From: Planctomycetota bacterium
GTDB lineage: Bacteria > Planctomycetota > Planctomycetia > Pirellulales > Pirellulaceae
Assembly: GCA_027619595.1 (NCBI GenBank)
Contig: JAQCHP010000026.1
Span: forward strand, 1 to 43,819
Length of the DNA: 43,819 bases
Reading direction: 5' to 3'
The notes under the pieces are model-generated. The model saw only the letters and a list, made by a program, of their open reading frames with translations. It was not told the origin of the DNA and did not search any database. The translations under genes were made by a program, and so were the position numbers. Shown piece by piece: positions 25,433-35,046 of the stretch; positions within the stretch are counted from its first letter, which is position 1; the number at the start of each line of letters is the position of its first letter.

Positions 25433-27021
25433 ACAAAAGCCAACACACTGGACTTCGCTCCGCCTTCAAGTGGCCCCTAGGCGACTGTCTAAGAATGGCC
25501 CTGACGGCTTTGTTGCTGGCACTGCTTGACGGTGGCCAGCTCCGGCAGTCGAGGGCACAGACACCCTGGGAAATCACACCCTATCAGTGCCGCGTCTGGC
25601 TGACCGCTTCGATTCATCCTTCGTTTTCGCCAGAGTCCGAAGCAAAGCTGCGGGGCGAAATCGTCAACGTATTGCGTGCGCGTCATGGAGCTACCTGGGA
25701 AATCGACGTAATAGACGCACCGCTCGCCGTAAAACGGACCGTCGAAAAGCTAGCGCCACATGACTGGGGGAGTATCCAATGGTTTGACATTGACCCCACA
25801 CTTGCCTCTGCGGAACTTGATAAACTCTTCGTCGTTCGACTTGTAGCGCAACTGCAACACATCGAACTACATGTGGTTGAGTTTGATATTGCAACGCGCC
25901 AGCTGGGTAGTCTTCTATTCAAAACACGTGCCGCTAGTGACAACTTAGCGTGGTGCATCGCCGACACAGTCACCGATGCATTTTCACCGACGGCCATGGT
26001 GCATCGAGTGGAAAACCACCAGGCGGAACTCCGCGTACGAGCCGGTGAATTACTGACCGACAGGAACGAACCGGCATCGATCACCCAAGGCGCATTGCTG
26101 CAGGCCATCGCGATCCCATTCACGCCACACGGAAAAGTGCGAACAGAGGGGATTCGTGTTATTCCTTGGACGGTTTTGGAAGTTGGCGAGTCGGCAGCGG
26201 GGCGGCTACAGGCCACAATTCATTCGGGGTATGGTCAGCCGTTACGCGCACGCCGCAGTCGTCGCCTCCAGCAGCGGGCGAGTGTGCTCAAAGTGCGTCA
26301 CCCGCATACGACTGTGCAGCTGATCGCCAATCGAACGCCCGCACGTCCCTTACAGGGATACGAAGTTTTCGTGGAAGAGAGCGGTCAATCGCCAAGCCGT
26401 AGCCTTGGAATCAGCGACCGCCATGGGCGGGTCCGCATACCCTCAGCAGACGTTCCACTGCAGCAGATTATCGTTCAGCACGGCGCCAGAAAGCTATCTC
26501 GACTTCCGCTTGTAGTTGGGCATCGAGAATCCTCGCCGTTGCCGCTTACAGACGACGACGATCGACTCGAGCTGGAGGGCTACGTGCAAGGTATCATGGA
26601 CCGTCTAATCGACGCGGTTGCACAGCGGCAGCTGATCACGGCTCGCGTACGCAAGCATATCGAAGCAGGAAACTACGACGGTGCTCGCGACCTGATCGCC
26701 CAATTGCGAAAAGTAGAATCACGCAGCGAATTTTTGGACCGTATCCAGCGCAGGCAGCGTCAATTAGGTGGCAGCAACCGTGAGATGCAATCCCGTGCCG
26801 TCGACAAACTCTTTGCCGATACACGTGTGTTATTTGAGCAATTCCTTGACCCGCTGTTACCCCAACGATTGCAAGACGAACTTACCCAGCGAGAATCAAC
26901 GACCACAGCGATTCCGGTTGATACGCCAGGCATCCAGGGGCTCACGCCCACTGGCTATTGCCTCGCGCCGCGTTGCGGCGAAGAGCAATCCCATTTGTCC
27001 CAACGGGACTCAAGTCACTAG
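25429..27021 (+). CDS. Exported protein of unknown function, last gene of the Exb operon
   Basis: A 530-residue protein I cannot place in a family. The N-terminus has a signal peptide (CLRMALTALLLALLDGGQLRQSRAQ). Early residues (CRVWLTASIHPSFSPESE) look like a binding domain. The middle contains beta-rich stretches and a carboxypeptidase-regulatory-like segment (LQGYEVFVEESGQSPSRSLGISDRHGRVRIP), often found in exported proteins. The C-terminal third is helical with TPR-like features (HIEAGNYDGARDLIAQLRKVE). The last ~30 residues are encoded by a dispersed repeat (26934-27042) and are rich in G, R and C, unlike the rest, so the original C-terminus has probably been replaced. ATG 25429 overlaps the previous stop (ATGA), indicating translational coupling. 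Confidence 0.8.
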   Translation: MNKSQHTGLRSAFKWPLGDCLRMALTALLLALLDGGQLRQSRAQTPWEITPYQCRVWLTASIHPSFSPESEAKLRGEIVNVLRARHGATWEIDVIDAPLAVKRTVEKLAPHDWGSIQWFDIDPTLASAELDKLFVVRLVAQLQHIELHVVEFDIATRQLGSLLFKTRAASDNLAWCIADTVTDAFSPTAMVHRVENHQAELRVRAGELLTDRNEPASITQGALLQAIAIPFTPHGKVRTEGIRVIPWTVLEVGESAAGRLQATIHSGYGQPLRARRSRRLQQRASVLKVRHPHTTVQLIANRTPARPLQGYEVFVEESGQSPSRSLGISDRHGRVRIPSADVPLQQIIVQHGARKLSRLPLVVGHRESSPLPLTDDDDRLELEGYVQGIMDRLIDAVAQRQLITARVRKHIEAGNYDGARDLIAQLRKVESRSEFLDRIQRRQRQLGGSNREMQSRAVDKLFADTRVLFEQFLDPLLPQRLQDELTQRESTTTAIPVDTPGIQGLTPTGYCLAPRCGEEQSHLSQRDSSH

Positions 27022-27042
27022 CCAGGGGCGTGAGCCCCTGGG
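26934..27042. repeat. Inverted-repeat element at the 3' end of the Exb operon
   Basis: The arms CCAGGGGCTCACGCCCACTGGC and (opposite strand) CCAGGGGCTCACGCCCCTGGC enclose about 60 bp. The right arm alone folds perfectly as CCAGGGGC-GTGA-GCCCCTGG. The stop codon TAG (27019-27021) of the last operon gene lies at the right arm. A short GCCCC-GAT-GGGGC hairpin follows at 27066-27078. Confidence 0.85.
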
Positions 27043-27131
27043 AACGGACGCCTTGCCGCATCAAAGCCCCGATGGGGCGAAAGTCATGTCCATTTCGCCT
27101 CAATCCCAAACGGAACGCTCGTCGTATTCCA

Positions 27132-27163
27132 ATTACAAAAAGAGCCCACCGAAGTGGGCTCTT
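27132..27163 (-). terminator. Rho-independent terminator of the HU gene (UUCG loop)
   Basis: On the minus strand a perfect 10-bp stem AAGAGCCCAC / GTGGGCTCTT closes a TTCG tetraloop and runs into TTTTTGTAATT. It lies about 95 bp after the HU stop. On the plus strand the stem is preceded by an A run and not followed by T, so it serves mainly the HU side, though it could slow readthrough from the operon. Confidence 0.9.
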
Positions 27164-27257
27164 GATCGTCTCTTCACGTTGCGATTCTTCACCGCACGGA
27201 AGGTATGGTAAACCATCTCCGGACTCGGCTCAGATGGAGCCAGGCCCAGGGACAGAA

Positions 27258-27581
27258 CTAAACCATGTCCTTGAGTCTCTTGAGAGGGCGGATTTTCACG
27301 ACGTTCGAAGCCGGCTTGGCCTTGAACATCTGCTCTTCCTTAGTAAACGGATTGATTCCTTTGCGGGCCTTAGTGGCCGGTTTGTGCTTGATCATGATCT
27401 TACATAAGCCCGGTACCGTAAATTCGCCGGCTCCGCGCTTACCCAAAGCCTTGCGAATTTCTTCGACCAAGCCCTCCAGGACGCTGGCGACGTCCTTCTT
27501 TGCAAGCTGAGTCGCTTCGGCAATGTTGCCCATGATCTCGGTCTTGGTCAATGCTTTTTTGGTTGTGGTAGCTTTCGCCAT
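27258..27581 (-). CDS. HU/IHF-family DNA-binding protein
   Basis: A 107-residue histone-like protein, slightly longer than the usual 90 because of a Lys/Thr-rich N-terminus (MAKATTTKKAL). The fold is clear: LTKTEIMGNIAEATQLAKKDVASVLEGLVEEIRKALG (helices) and then the arm GEFTVPGLCKIMIKHKPATKARKGINPFTKEE, with the Pro of the DNA-intercalating tip in INPFT. It bends and packs DNA as a homodimer. ATG 27581 has a strong ribosome-binding site AAGGAGGG. It stands alone, opposite to the two large plus-strand operons it separates, and ends at its own terminator. Confidence 0.95.
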   Translation of the reverse strand: MAKATTTKKALTKTEIMGNIAEATQLAKKDVASVLEGLVEEIRKALGKRGAGEFTVPGLCKIMIKHKPATKARKGINPFTKEEQMFKAKPASNVVKIRPLKRLKDMV

Positions 27582-27587
27582 GTTGGA

Positions 27588-27595
27588 CCCTCCTT
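27588..27595 (-). promoter_or_regulatory. Ribosome-binding site of the HU gene
   Basis: AAGGAGGG on the minus strand, six bases before ATG 27581. It is one of the strongest such sites in the window and fixes the start. Confidence 0.85.
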
Positions 27596-27618
27596 GTCAG
27601 GTCATTGAAAAAGAAATC

Positions 27619-27624
27619 GTTATA
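27619..27624 (-). promoter_or_regulatory. Possible -10 element of the HU promoter
   Basis: TATAAC on the minus strand, preceded by a T-rich spacer (GTTTTTTG), about 38 bases before the HU start. No good -35 box lies at 16-18 bp, so this is tentative. Confidence 0.35.
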
Positions 27625-28098
27625 CAAAAAACACTGTTGCGACGAGCGGAATGCGAATGATTAGAAACGTTGTCGCCAAAATTGCAACCTGAAAATCACA
27701 AAACCAGCGAAAAACGAGGCTGTCGACTTACCACCAGGGCAATCCCACAGACTCCGGCCACGTCTTCAATACATGCCACTCGTCGGCTTGGAGCGAACAA
27801 CCCCAGGGGGTTTTGGCCATCGCATCCTTCGCCGCACGCAAATCTACACTACGAACGGGAACTGTAAACCACCAATTCCGGCTGTTTTCGCGTTTTTTTT
27901 GAAATTTTTCCATTTTTTCCCGGGAATTCTGGTGCATACAGGTGGCAAATGCTGACAGGGACCGAACTTTAGCCATAAACGCAACTGGCCTACGAACCGC
28001 CTATAAGATACGATTCACGCAAGGTTCTGTGGCGGGACACACGGTTCTCCGCGTGACCAACGACTGTATTTCTGACGTGTTCTCTCCAGCAGGGGGGG
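27625..28098. other. Intergenic region between HU and the giant propeller gene
   Basis: About 470 bp. A minus-strand frame (27728-27976, 82 codons) exists but lacks a ribosome-binding site and family features. An A/T-rich stretch near 27890-27920 (runs of T) is the most AT-rich part of the window and may be a promoter region. TATAAGAT at 28002 could be a -10 element for the next gene, with no clear -35. Confidence 0.4.
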
Positions 28099-28146
28099 AC
28101 CGTAGGGAGACGTTACCGTTGGGAGACGTTACCGTAGGGAGGCGAT
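28099..28146. repeat. Three 16-bp tandem repeats before the giant propeller gene
   Basis: ACCGTAGGGAGACGTT (28099-28114), ACCGTTGGGAGACGTT (28115-28130) and ACCGTAGGGAGGCGAT (28131-28146). The array ends 27 bp before ATG 28174, so it lies in the leader of that gene. Confidence 0.88.
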
Positions 28147-28173
28147 AGGGTGCGTTGGATTCAAGGTGGGATA

Positions 28174-31100
28174 ATGGTGCATCGGATTCGACGTTGGTTG
28201 CTGGCAGTGGTCGCGTGTCACATTGCCCTATCGATGCCGCCCTGGGCGCATTGCCAAAGGGTCCCGGGTGGGCCCCGCGTTCCGGCGCTCAATCTAGACG
28301 ACACACCGGAATCAGACGACGAAACACCGGAATCGCGCGAGCTGGGGGTGTTTCGTAAGCCCCCCCGAGAACTACAACGCTACCTGGACCGTGCGCACCG
28401 CGCCATCGATCGCAGTGACTACAACGAAGCGGTCGATTTGCTGGCCGCGTTGCTCGAGCGCACGTCGGCTTCCCCAGATGCGCCGCTGGATAGTGACTTC
28501 TTGATGGCTCCCTCATCCAACGGCACTGCCCAAGACAGCCTACGCACCGCCGCTTGGCAAATGCTGCGAACCCTTCCGCCGGCAGCCCTGGAACTCTATG
28601 AATTACGCCTAGGCACGGACGCTGCCGACGCTTTACAGAAAGCGACTGCGCAACAGGACTTTGAGCAACTTCGAGCGGTCGCAGCGCGTTATCGACAAAC
28701 GCGTGCTGGTAATGAAGCCATGATGCTCTTGGGACGATCCTACCTCGACCGCGGTGAACCGCGTGCTGCAGTCCGTTGCTTCGACGCATTGCTTCCATTG
28801 CCTTCCACGACGGAGTCGACTGATCCACAATTGTCCCTCCTTCGTGCGGTAGCGCTGTTCCAATCGGGACAAATGGATTTGGCCCGCGATGCATTTCAGA
28901 GACTCCAACAAACGCGTAGTACGATTCGCACAGCCGACGCCGAATACACACTTGCTTCCGAGCTCGATTCACTGGAACAACTTTCGCGGCTTGTCGGACC
29001 GATACGGCACCTCGCGCCGGCGAGCCTGCACGACTGGCCTATCCACCGCGGCAGTGCCGACCGAAACCCCGTTTCAGCCGTCGGAGGCATTCCACTTTCC
29101 TATCCACACTGGCGCACACGCGTCTCGCTTGTTTCACCCGATGAAGAGCGCCACCTGCTAGAAGAAAAAGAGTCGCTGGAACGTACTCATCAGGCATCCA
29201 TGCCCAGTCTTTCTCCGCTGGCGGTGGATGACACAGTGCTCATGCGATCCACCGATCGTCTCGTTGCCATTGACTTCGAGTCGGGAAAATACCTGTGGGA
29301 ATGGCCCTGGGACGACACTACCGATGCCTATACGGAGGATTTTGAACACTCCGTTAACAACTCGGAGGGGTTGACCCATCAGCGACTGGACGATGTCGCA
29401 CAGCGAGTGTGGGACGATGCACCCTATGGACAATTGTCAAGTGACGGCAACGCAGTCTACCTCCTGCAAGGGTTCGGTCACCAACTGGAGGCCTCGCAGG
29501 AAAATGGACCTTTCGCGACGTCACCTGATGCATTAACGAACGAATTGGTGGCATTGGACTTGAAGTCACAGGGCAAATTCCTCTGGCGGGTAGGTGGCAG
29601 TGAAAGCACGCAGGAACCGATACTTGCTGGAACGTTTTTCACCGGACCGCCGCTGCCGTATGCGGGCAGCCTGTACATCATTGGCGAAACACGCGGCGAA
29701 GTCGTGCTGTTTTGCTTGGCCAGTCAGAGTGGCAAGTTACAATGGAGCCAACAGCTTACCTTCGTACAGACCGGACTCCAACTCGATCCCTTGCGGCGGA
29801 TGCTCGGTGCCAGCCCATCACTCCAAGACGACATTCTGGTGTGCCCAACGTCGTGTGGCGCAGTCGTAGCAGTCGACCTTACCACGCGACAACTGCTCTG
29901 GGGCTATCAGTACCCACGCGTTGATGACCACCAGCCGTCTCGCGCGATTTGGTCAATTCGATCACCAAGTTTCCTTCCGCGGAACAATCGATGGCTCGAT
30001 GCGTCGGCGATGCTCTCTTCAGGTTCCGCGATCCTGAGCCCACCCGAGTCAAATCAACTGCACTGCCTGGATTTGGAAACGGGCAAGCTGCGATGGACCC
30101 TGCCGCGCGTGTCGCAAGAGAAGAATGAGGAATGGTGGTTCGCAGCCACGATCCACCACGACAAAGTCATCACGGTCGGACCACGACATGTTGCTGCGTG
30201 GAACCTGATCGATGGCACACCCGCGTGGCCCCAGCCACTGGCGATTCCAGACGACGCAGTGCCTACGGGGCGAGGGTTCTTACATGCCGGCCGATACTTT
30301 CTTCCTGCAAGTACGCCATCGTTGTTAGAAATTGACATTGAGCACGGAAGCGTCAGTGTGCACCGTTTGCCAGCGACGCTCGGAAATACGATCAACTACC
30401 GTGAACATCTGTTGAGTCAAACGCCAACGGAACTCATCTCGTATTACCAGCGAGACGCATTGGAGCGAGAAGTGGAGCGTCGACTGGCGACAGCGCCCCA
30501 CGATCCGTGGGCACTTGAGCACAAGGGACAGTTGGAGCAGTCTGCCGGCCACGTCGCACAGGCAGTCGAATTGTATCGGCTCGCGTTGGCCCAATTTCCA
30601 TCTCACGATGCGCGACGTGCACCGATCGAAAACCTCTTATTCGATGCATTGCTCTCGCAACTACGAACCGACATTACGAATCTCGATATCGCACGAGAAG
30701 CTGAATCGCTAACGGGCAGTCCACAGCAAGAATTGGCGCTGTTGCGTCTCAAAATTGAACGGTTCCTTGCCGTGGGAAACCCGATGTTGGCCGCTGCCGA
30801 ATTGTGGCAGATGAACGAAATCGCCGGCGATCCACGCACGTGGCGAGGAACCCCAGAAGGGACGGAACGCCGCCTGACCCTCGATCCAGCAGCCTCGACG
30901 CACGAAGCAAGGTGGCTCACGATGCGTTTCAAAGAAGTTTGGGAGCAGTCGAGTTTGCCTCAACGGTTGGAACTCGACTTGCTCGCCGCCAAGATTTTTG
31001 AAGCGATTCGGCACACCGACTCGTCCACCGAGATCGAACGCTTTGTCACCGTATTCCAAGGGTTCCCCACAGCGACGACGGCGACTCGAACATTGGCTGA

Positions 31101-33012
31101 ATCGTATTCCCGACGCAATGACTTGTTGGGGGCTGAGTTGCTCCTGCGGTCGGCATTTGAGCCGGCACGGTCCAACTCACAGTGGTGGACGGCTCCGGAT
31201 GCCTTACCGATTGCAGCGATGTTGGGCGAATCCTTCCAAAAATCAAATCAATCTCGTGCGTTAGCGGACGTGGTTAAACTACTTCAAGCCGAGGGAAATG
31301 GCGGGGCCGCCACGTGGCAGGACGGCACGTCCCGCGTCTGGGCGGAACGGTTTTCCCAATGGCTAAGGGACGACAGCGCACCGCCTTGGGCGGATGGAAA
31401 AGTTGACGTCCAAGTCAATGTGGCCGATGTCGCCCCCGAAAATGGGATGACTCAGGAATCGATTCCAGTGCGCCGAATGAACGGTGGCGATGGAATTCCT
31501 TGGACCGCCCATACCGACCGGCAGATGCAACTTACGTTGCGAAACGCACGCGGCGAAGATGCGGGCCAGATACGCCTCAGGACGATATCGGACGGGGTGG
31601 GTCCACAAATAGAAATCGGCCAGTTCGGTCCGATGCTCGCCGTGGCCACGAATGGCCAACTCACGTTGCTTGACACGTCAATCTCGCGCGGAAATTCGCA
31701 AGACATGGTGCGCTGGACGCACAAATTGAATGCCACAGTCACAACGACATTTGAAGATGCGACTGCGTCGGCGTTCACCAATTGGCCTTGGGGCGAACGT
31801 CGAGTCAACTTCTCCGCCTTTCCACGTCCGCGGCCTCAGTTGATGGCCCGTCTGGGTCCTGTGCTACCGCAAGGGGTCTGTATCGCGAACGAAGGACGTT
31901 TGGTCTGTGTAAGTCCGCTGACGGGCGAAACCGTCTGGGAGCGTCCTCTGATCTCCCGCAAAGCCGAACTTTGGGGCGACTCGGAAATCGTGGTGGTAGC
32001 CTACAACGACAGAGACAAAGCACAAGTCGTATCGCTCATCGATGGCGAACTCTTGGGCGAACGACAGATCCCTCCCAGCCAGCAACGATGGACCACAGTC
32101 GGACGCCAGGTACTGGCGTGGGAAAATAATCCCGTGGAAAAAACCCGCACCCTCCAGATGCTCGATCCGTGGACCACCAAAGTCGTTTGGTCGGTCACGT
32201 GTCCGGAGACGACTAAGGGGACGATCGTTGATGAGGAAGAATTAGCCCTCATGCAGCCGAGCGGCCGATTCGTCGTTTATGACCTGCGCACGGGGGATGT
32301 GCAGGTGGAAGGACAGCTGGAACCCGAACCTGAACTCACATCGATTGCCGTAACGCGATCCGACAGCCAATACTTTGTCATGACCAACGGGCGTGTGCCC
32401 GCGGAGTCGCGTCCGCCCACGGAACGGATCACGTCGATAACTCCTACTCCTTCCACACCCATTTACGGTCGGGTGTACGCCTTTTCACGTCAGGGCAGTG
32501 GACTTCAATGGCCAGTTCCGGCTTTTATTGACCAATATTTTCCTGTGCGAAGCTTGGCGCGGGACGTACCTCTGTTGGTATTCGCCCGCAATAAACAATC
32601 GCTGGCGGAACCGAATCGTCGCACGACGGAGGTCCTCGTCCTGGACGCGCGAGATGGTCGGCTACTATGGGAAGGTGCACGACCGGCCACGGGTCGGCAT
32701 GAGTTGAAGTTAGTCAGTGACCCATCAACTCAACACGCTCGTCTTTACCTCGCCGACGGCGCGACTGTACTCGATATTCATTTTACGTCAGCGCCTCGTG
32801 CCCCCGCCCCCCCTGCGCAAACCGGGCGTGCGGCGAGTCGTCTCGCAAGTTCCTCCAGCTTGCGAAATATCATGGGAGCGGTTTCGCGGGCGTTCGGTTC
32901 GCTGAATCCCCTCCAAGTGGATGATCAAGCGGCCCCAGAGTTTCAAGAGGAGCTACTGGACGAAGACGCGGACGACCAAGACGCCAACGCGTTCATCGAG
33001 GAGAACGAGTAG
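28174..33012 (+). CDS. Giant secreted PQQ-type beta-propeller / TPR protein
   Basis: A 1612-residue exported protein. ATG 28174 gives a signal peptide ([20 protein letters not shown]) and is preceded by AAGGTGGG; a GTG 24 bp upstream is less likely. Residues about 60-270 are TPR-like ([31 protein letters not shown]). A first propeller follows with repeats such as [29 protein letters not shown] and [10 protein letters not shown] middle helical/TPR part ([21 protein letters not shown]) leads to a second propeller ([21 protein letters not shown]). The C-terminus is strongly acidic ([15 protein letters not shown]). The fold is that of PQQ/BamB-type propellers; no enzyme motif is seen. It lies 89 bp before moxR on the same strand and is probably part of the same unit, perhaps as an envelope scaffold. 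Confidence 0.85.
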   Translation: MVHRIRRWLLAVVACHIALSMPPWAHCQRVPGGPRVPALNLDDTPESDDETPESRELGVFRKPPRELQRYLDRAHRAIDRSDYNEAVDLLAALLERTSASPDAPLDSDFLMAPSSNGTAQDSLRTAAWQMLRTLPPAALELYELRLGTDAADALQKATAQQDFEQLRAVAARYRQTRAGNEAMMLLGRSYLDRGEPRAAVRCFDALLPLPSTTESTDPQLSLLRAVALFQSGQMDLARDAFQRLQQTRSTIRTADAEYTLASELDSLEQLSRLVGPIRHLAPASLHDWPIHRGSADRNPVSAVGGIPLSYPHWRTRVSLVSPDEERHLLEEKESLERTHQASMPSLSPLAVDDTVLMRSTDRLVAIDFESGKYLWEWPWDDTTDAYTEDFEHSVNNSEGLTHQRLDDVAQRVWDDAPYGQLSSDGNAVYLLQGFGHQLEASQENGPFATSPDALTNELVALDLKSQGKFLWRVGGSESTQEPILAGTFFTGPPLPYAGSLYIIGETRGEVVLFCLASQSGKLQWSQQLTFVQTGLQLDPLRRMLGASPSLQDDILVCPTSCGAVVAVDLTTRQLLWGYQYPRVDDHQPSRAIWSIRSPSFLPRNNRWLDASAMLSSGSAILSPPESNQLHCLDLETGKLRWTLPRVSQEKNEEWWFAATIHHDKVITVGPRHVAAWNLIDGTPAWPQPLAIPDDAVPTGRGFLHAGRYFLPASTPSLLEIDIEHGSVSVHRLPATLGNTINYREHLLSQTPTELISYYQRDALEREVERRLATAPHDPWALEHKGQLEQSAGHVAQAVELYRLALAQFPSHDARRAPIENLLFDALLSQLRTDITNLDIAREAESLTGSPQQELALLRLKIERFLAVGNPMLAAAELWQMNEIAGDPRTWRGTPEGTERRLTLDPAASTHEARWLTMRFKEVWEQSSLPQRLELDLLAAKIFEAIRHTDSSTEIERFVTVFQGFPTATTATRTLAESYSRRNDLLGAELLLRSAFEPARSNSQWWTAPDALPIAAMLGESFQKSNQSRALADVVKLLQAEGNGGAATWQDGTSRVWAERFSQWLRDDSAPPWADGKVDVQVNVADVAPENGMTQESIPVRRMNGGDGIPWTAHTDRQMQLTLRNARGEDAGQIRLRTISDGVGPQIEIGQFGPMLAVATNGQLTLLDTSISRGNSQDMVRWTHKLNATVTTTFEDATASAFTNWPWGERRVNFSAFPRPRPQLMARLGPVLPQGVCIANEGRLVCVSPLTGETVWERPLISRKAELWGDSEIVVVAYNDRDKAQVVSLIDGELLGERQIPPSQQRWTTVGRQVLAWENNPVEKTRTLQMLDPWTTKVVWSVTCPETTKGTIVDEEELALMQPSGRFVVYDLRTGDVQVEGQLEPEPELTSIAVTRSDSQYFVMTNGRVPAESRPPTERITSITPTPSTPIYGRVYAFSRQGSGLQWPVPAFIDQYFPVRSLARDVPLLVFARNKQSLAEPNRRTTEVLVLDARDGRLLWEGARPATGRHELKLVSDPSTQHARLYLADGATVLDIHFTSAPRAPAPPAQTGRAASRLASSSSLRNIMGAVSRAFGSLNPLQVDDQAAPEFQEELLDEDADDQDANAFIEENE

Positions 33013-33101
33013 TTTCACCCGTCTGGCCGATCTTCCCTGCCCTCGATTATACTCATCAACACGCTGTTGAATGGCGATTTGTCACGAAGGAACCCGCTAC
33101 G

Positions 33102-34145
33102 ATGAGTCAGGATGCAACGTCGATCCCCCTACAACGACTACACGAAGCCCAACAGAAAATTCACGAGCAACTTGCGCGCGTGATCGTCGGCCAGCGCGAC
33201 ATACTCGATCATTTATTGGTGTGTTTATTTAGCGGAGGACATGCACTGCTTGAGGGGGTGCCTGGACTGGCCAAAACGCTGATGATTAGCACGCTGTCGC
33301 GCACGTTGGACCTCACGTTTAGTCGCGTGCAGTTCACTCCCGATCTCATGCCCGCCGACATCCTGGGCATGGAAGTCATGGAGGAAAATCGGACAACCGG
33401 TTCCCGCGAACGCCGCTTCTTGGAAGGACCCATCTTCGCCAACGTGATCCTGGCGGACGAAATCAATCGCACACCTCCCAAAACACAAGCTGCGCTCTTG
33501 GAGGCCATGCAGGAACGTCAAGTTACGGTGGGGCGGCAGCCTCGGAAGCTGGCCGAACCGTTTTTCGTCCTGGCGACGCAAAATCCGTTGGAGCAGGAAG
33601 GGACCTACCCGTTACCCGAAGCGCAACAAGACCGGTTCATGTTCAAGCTTCACGTCGACTACCCGACATTTGACGAAGAATTTGAGGTCGCCCGCCGAAC
33701 AACGGCGATCGTGGATACTCAGGTCACGACGGTGCTCAATGCTCAAGAGATACTGGCTCTACAGCGGCTCGTGCGCGACGTTCCGGCGTCCGACCATGTC
33801 ATCCGTTACGCGCTGGCACTGGTGCGACAAACGCGTGTTCGTCTGCCCGAAGCGCCCCCCTTCATGCAAGAGATGGCGGCTTGGGGCGCTGGCCCACGAG
33901 CGGTTCAATTCCTCATTTTGGGGGGGAAAGCACGCGCACTTTTGCAAGGCCGTACTCATGTCGCGACGGACGATGTTGCGGCTTTAGCCAAACCTGTGCT
34001 ACGGCATCGCCTCGTGGTCAATTTTGCCGCCGAAAGTGAAGGTATTTCGTCGGATAGTTTGATTGAGCGGCTCCTGGCAGAAACGCCCCAAAAGGAGAGT
34101 GAACTGAATCGCGATGCCCGCTTTCAAAAAATTCTTGCATCCTGA
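33102..34145 (+). CDS. MoxR-family AAA+ ATPase
   Basis: A 347-residue MoxR ATPase, a chaperone-like protein that acts with VWA-domain partners. Walker A is GVPGLAKT (52-59), Walker [10 protein letters not shown] (115-123) and the sensor [22 protein letters not shown] (from 158). The lid region ([31 protein letters not shown]) is typical. It is the first gene of a moxR-DUF58-VWA-VWA block, and its 3' end overlaps the DUF58 gene by 32 bp. TATACT at 33048-33053 may be a -10 element, without a matching -35. Confidence 0.95.
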   Translation: MSQDATSIPLQRLHEAQQKIHEQLARVIVGQRDILDHLLVCLFSGGHALLEGVPGLAKTLMISTLSRTLDLTFSRVQFTPDLMPADILGMEVMEENRTTGSRERRFLEGPIFANVILADEINRTPPKTQAALLEAMQERQVTVGRQPRKLAEPFFVLATQNPLEQEGTYPLPEAQQDRFMFKLHVDYPTFDEEFEVARRTTAIVDTQVTTVLNAQEILALQRLVRDVPASDHVIRYALALVRQTRVRLPEAPPFMQEMAAWGAGPRAVQFLILGGKARALLQGRTHVATDDVAALAKPVLRHRLVVNFAAESEGISSDSLIERLLAETPQKESELNRDARFQKILAS

Positions 34146-35016
34146 TACGCTTGACCGTGTAGCGCGCCTTGAGTTGCGTGCCCAGTCAATTGTCGAAGGC
34201 CTGCTTTCCGGCATGCACCGAAGTCCGTATTTCGGTCAGTCGCTGGAATTCCGTCAGCATCGGGAATACACGCCCGGTGACGATTTGCGGCACATTGACT
34301 GGAAAGTATGGGCGCGACAGGACCGCTTGTACATCAAGCAATACGAAGAGGACACGAACCTCAACGTTTGGTTTGCGCTCGACGCGTCGAGTAGCATGCG
34401 TTACGGCCAGCTCGACAAGACAAAATTCGACTGCGCTGCGACACTAACAGCTTCGCTTGCCTATTTAGTATTGCAGCAGAACGATCGGGTCGGTGGCGCA
34501 ATCTTCGACACGGCTGTGCGGCGCGTTATCCCTTTAAGCAGCCATCGCCGCAAAGTTGTTGGATCAAATATAAAGATTGAATCGAGCAAACCTCGCGAAA
34601 AGACGGGGCTGCTTGCTGCGGTTCAACAGGTGGCACGCCAGGTCCCTCGTCGGGGCATGATTGTCCTTGTATCGGATTTATTCGTCGAAGAACAGCAACT
34701 CGATCGAAGTCTGGCGTACCTGCGTCAAATGGGCCACGACGTGCTCGTGTTTCAAGTTCTGCACGCCGACGAACTTGATTTTCCTTTTCAGGGCCCAACT
34801 CGGTTTGAGGGGCTCGAATCGGAAGAACACCTCAACTGCAATCCTCGGGCCCTGCGAGATGGTTACTTGACCGCTGTCGAGCAGTTCCTGAAGATCACTC
34901 GGCGGATCTGTGGACGATACCGAACGGACTACCAACTCGTTCGGACCGACCAGTCGACAGAACAGGTGCTCGTCAAATGCTTAGGGCGCCGTGCCGAACG
35001 AGAGCAAAGACGCTAA
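34114..35016 (+). CDS. DUF58 domain-containing protein
   Basis: A 300-residue protein of the DUF58 family, which is VWA-like and always near moxR. The signature is [19 protein letters not shown] (residues 50-68), followed by FALDASSSM, whose D-x-S-x-S forms a metal-ion-dependent adhesion site, and IVLVSDLFV. It probably links the MoxR ATPase to the membrane VWA proteins downstream. The start overlaps the moxR end by 32 bases, so the two are translationally coupled. The next gene starts 30 bp after its stop. Confidence 0.93.
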   Translation: MPAFKKFLHPDTLDRVARLELRAQSIVEGLLSGMHRSPYFGQSLEFRQHREYTPGDDLRHIDWKVWARQDRLYIKQYEEDTNLNVWFALDASSSMRYGQLDKTKFDCAATLTASLAYLVLQQNDRVGGAIFDTAVRRVIPLSSHRRKVVGSNIKIESSKPREKTGLLAAVQQVARQVPRRGMIVLVSDLFVEEQQLDRSLAYLRQMGHDVLVFQVLHADELDFPFQGPTRFEGLESEEHLNCNPRALRDGYLTAVEQFLKITRRICGRYRTDYQLVRTDQSTEQVLVKCLGRRAEREQRR

Positions 35017-35046
35017 TCGCAACATTGGAAGCGATCGGAATCGTGC

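Noticed and set aside
27728-27976. 82-codon minus-strand frame upstream of HU
   Set aside because: No ribosome-binding site, no family features and unusual composition; kept as intergenic.
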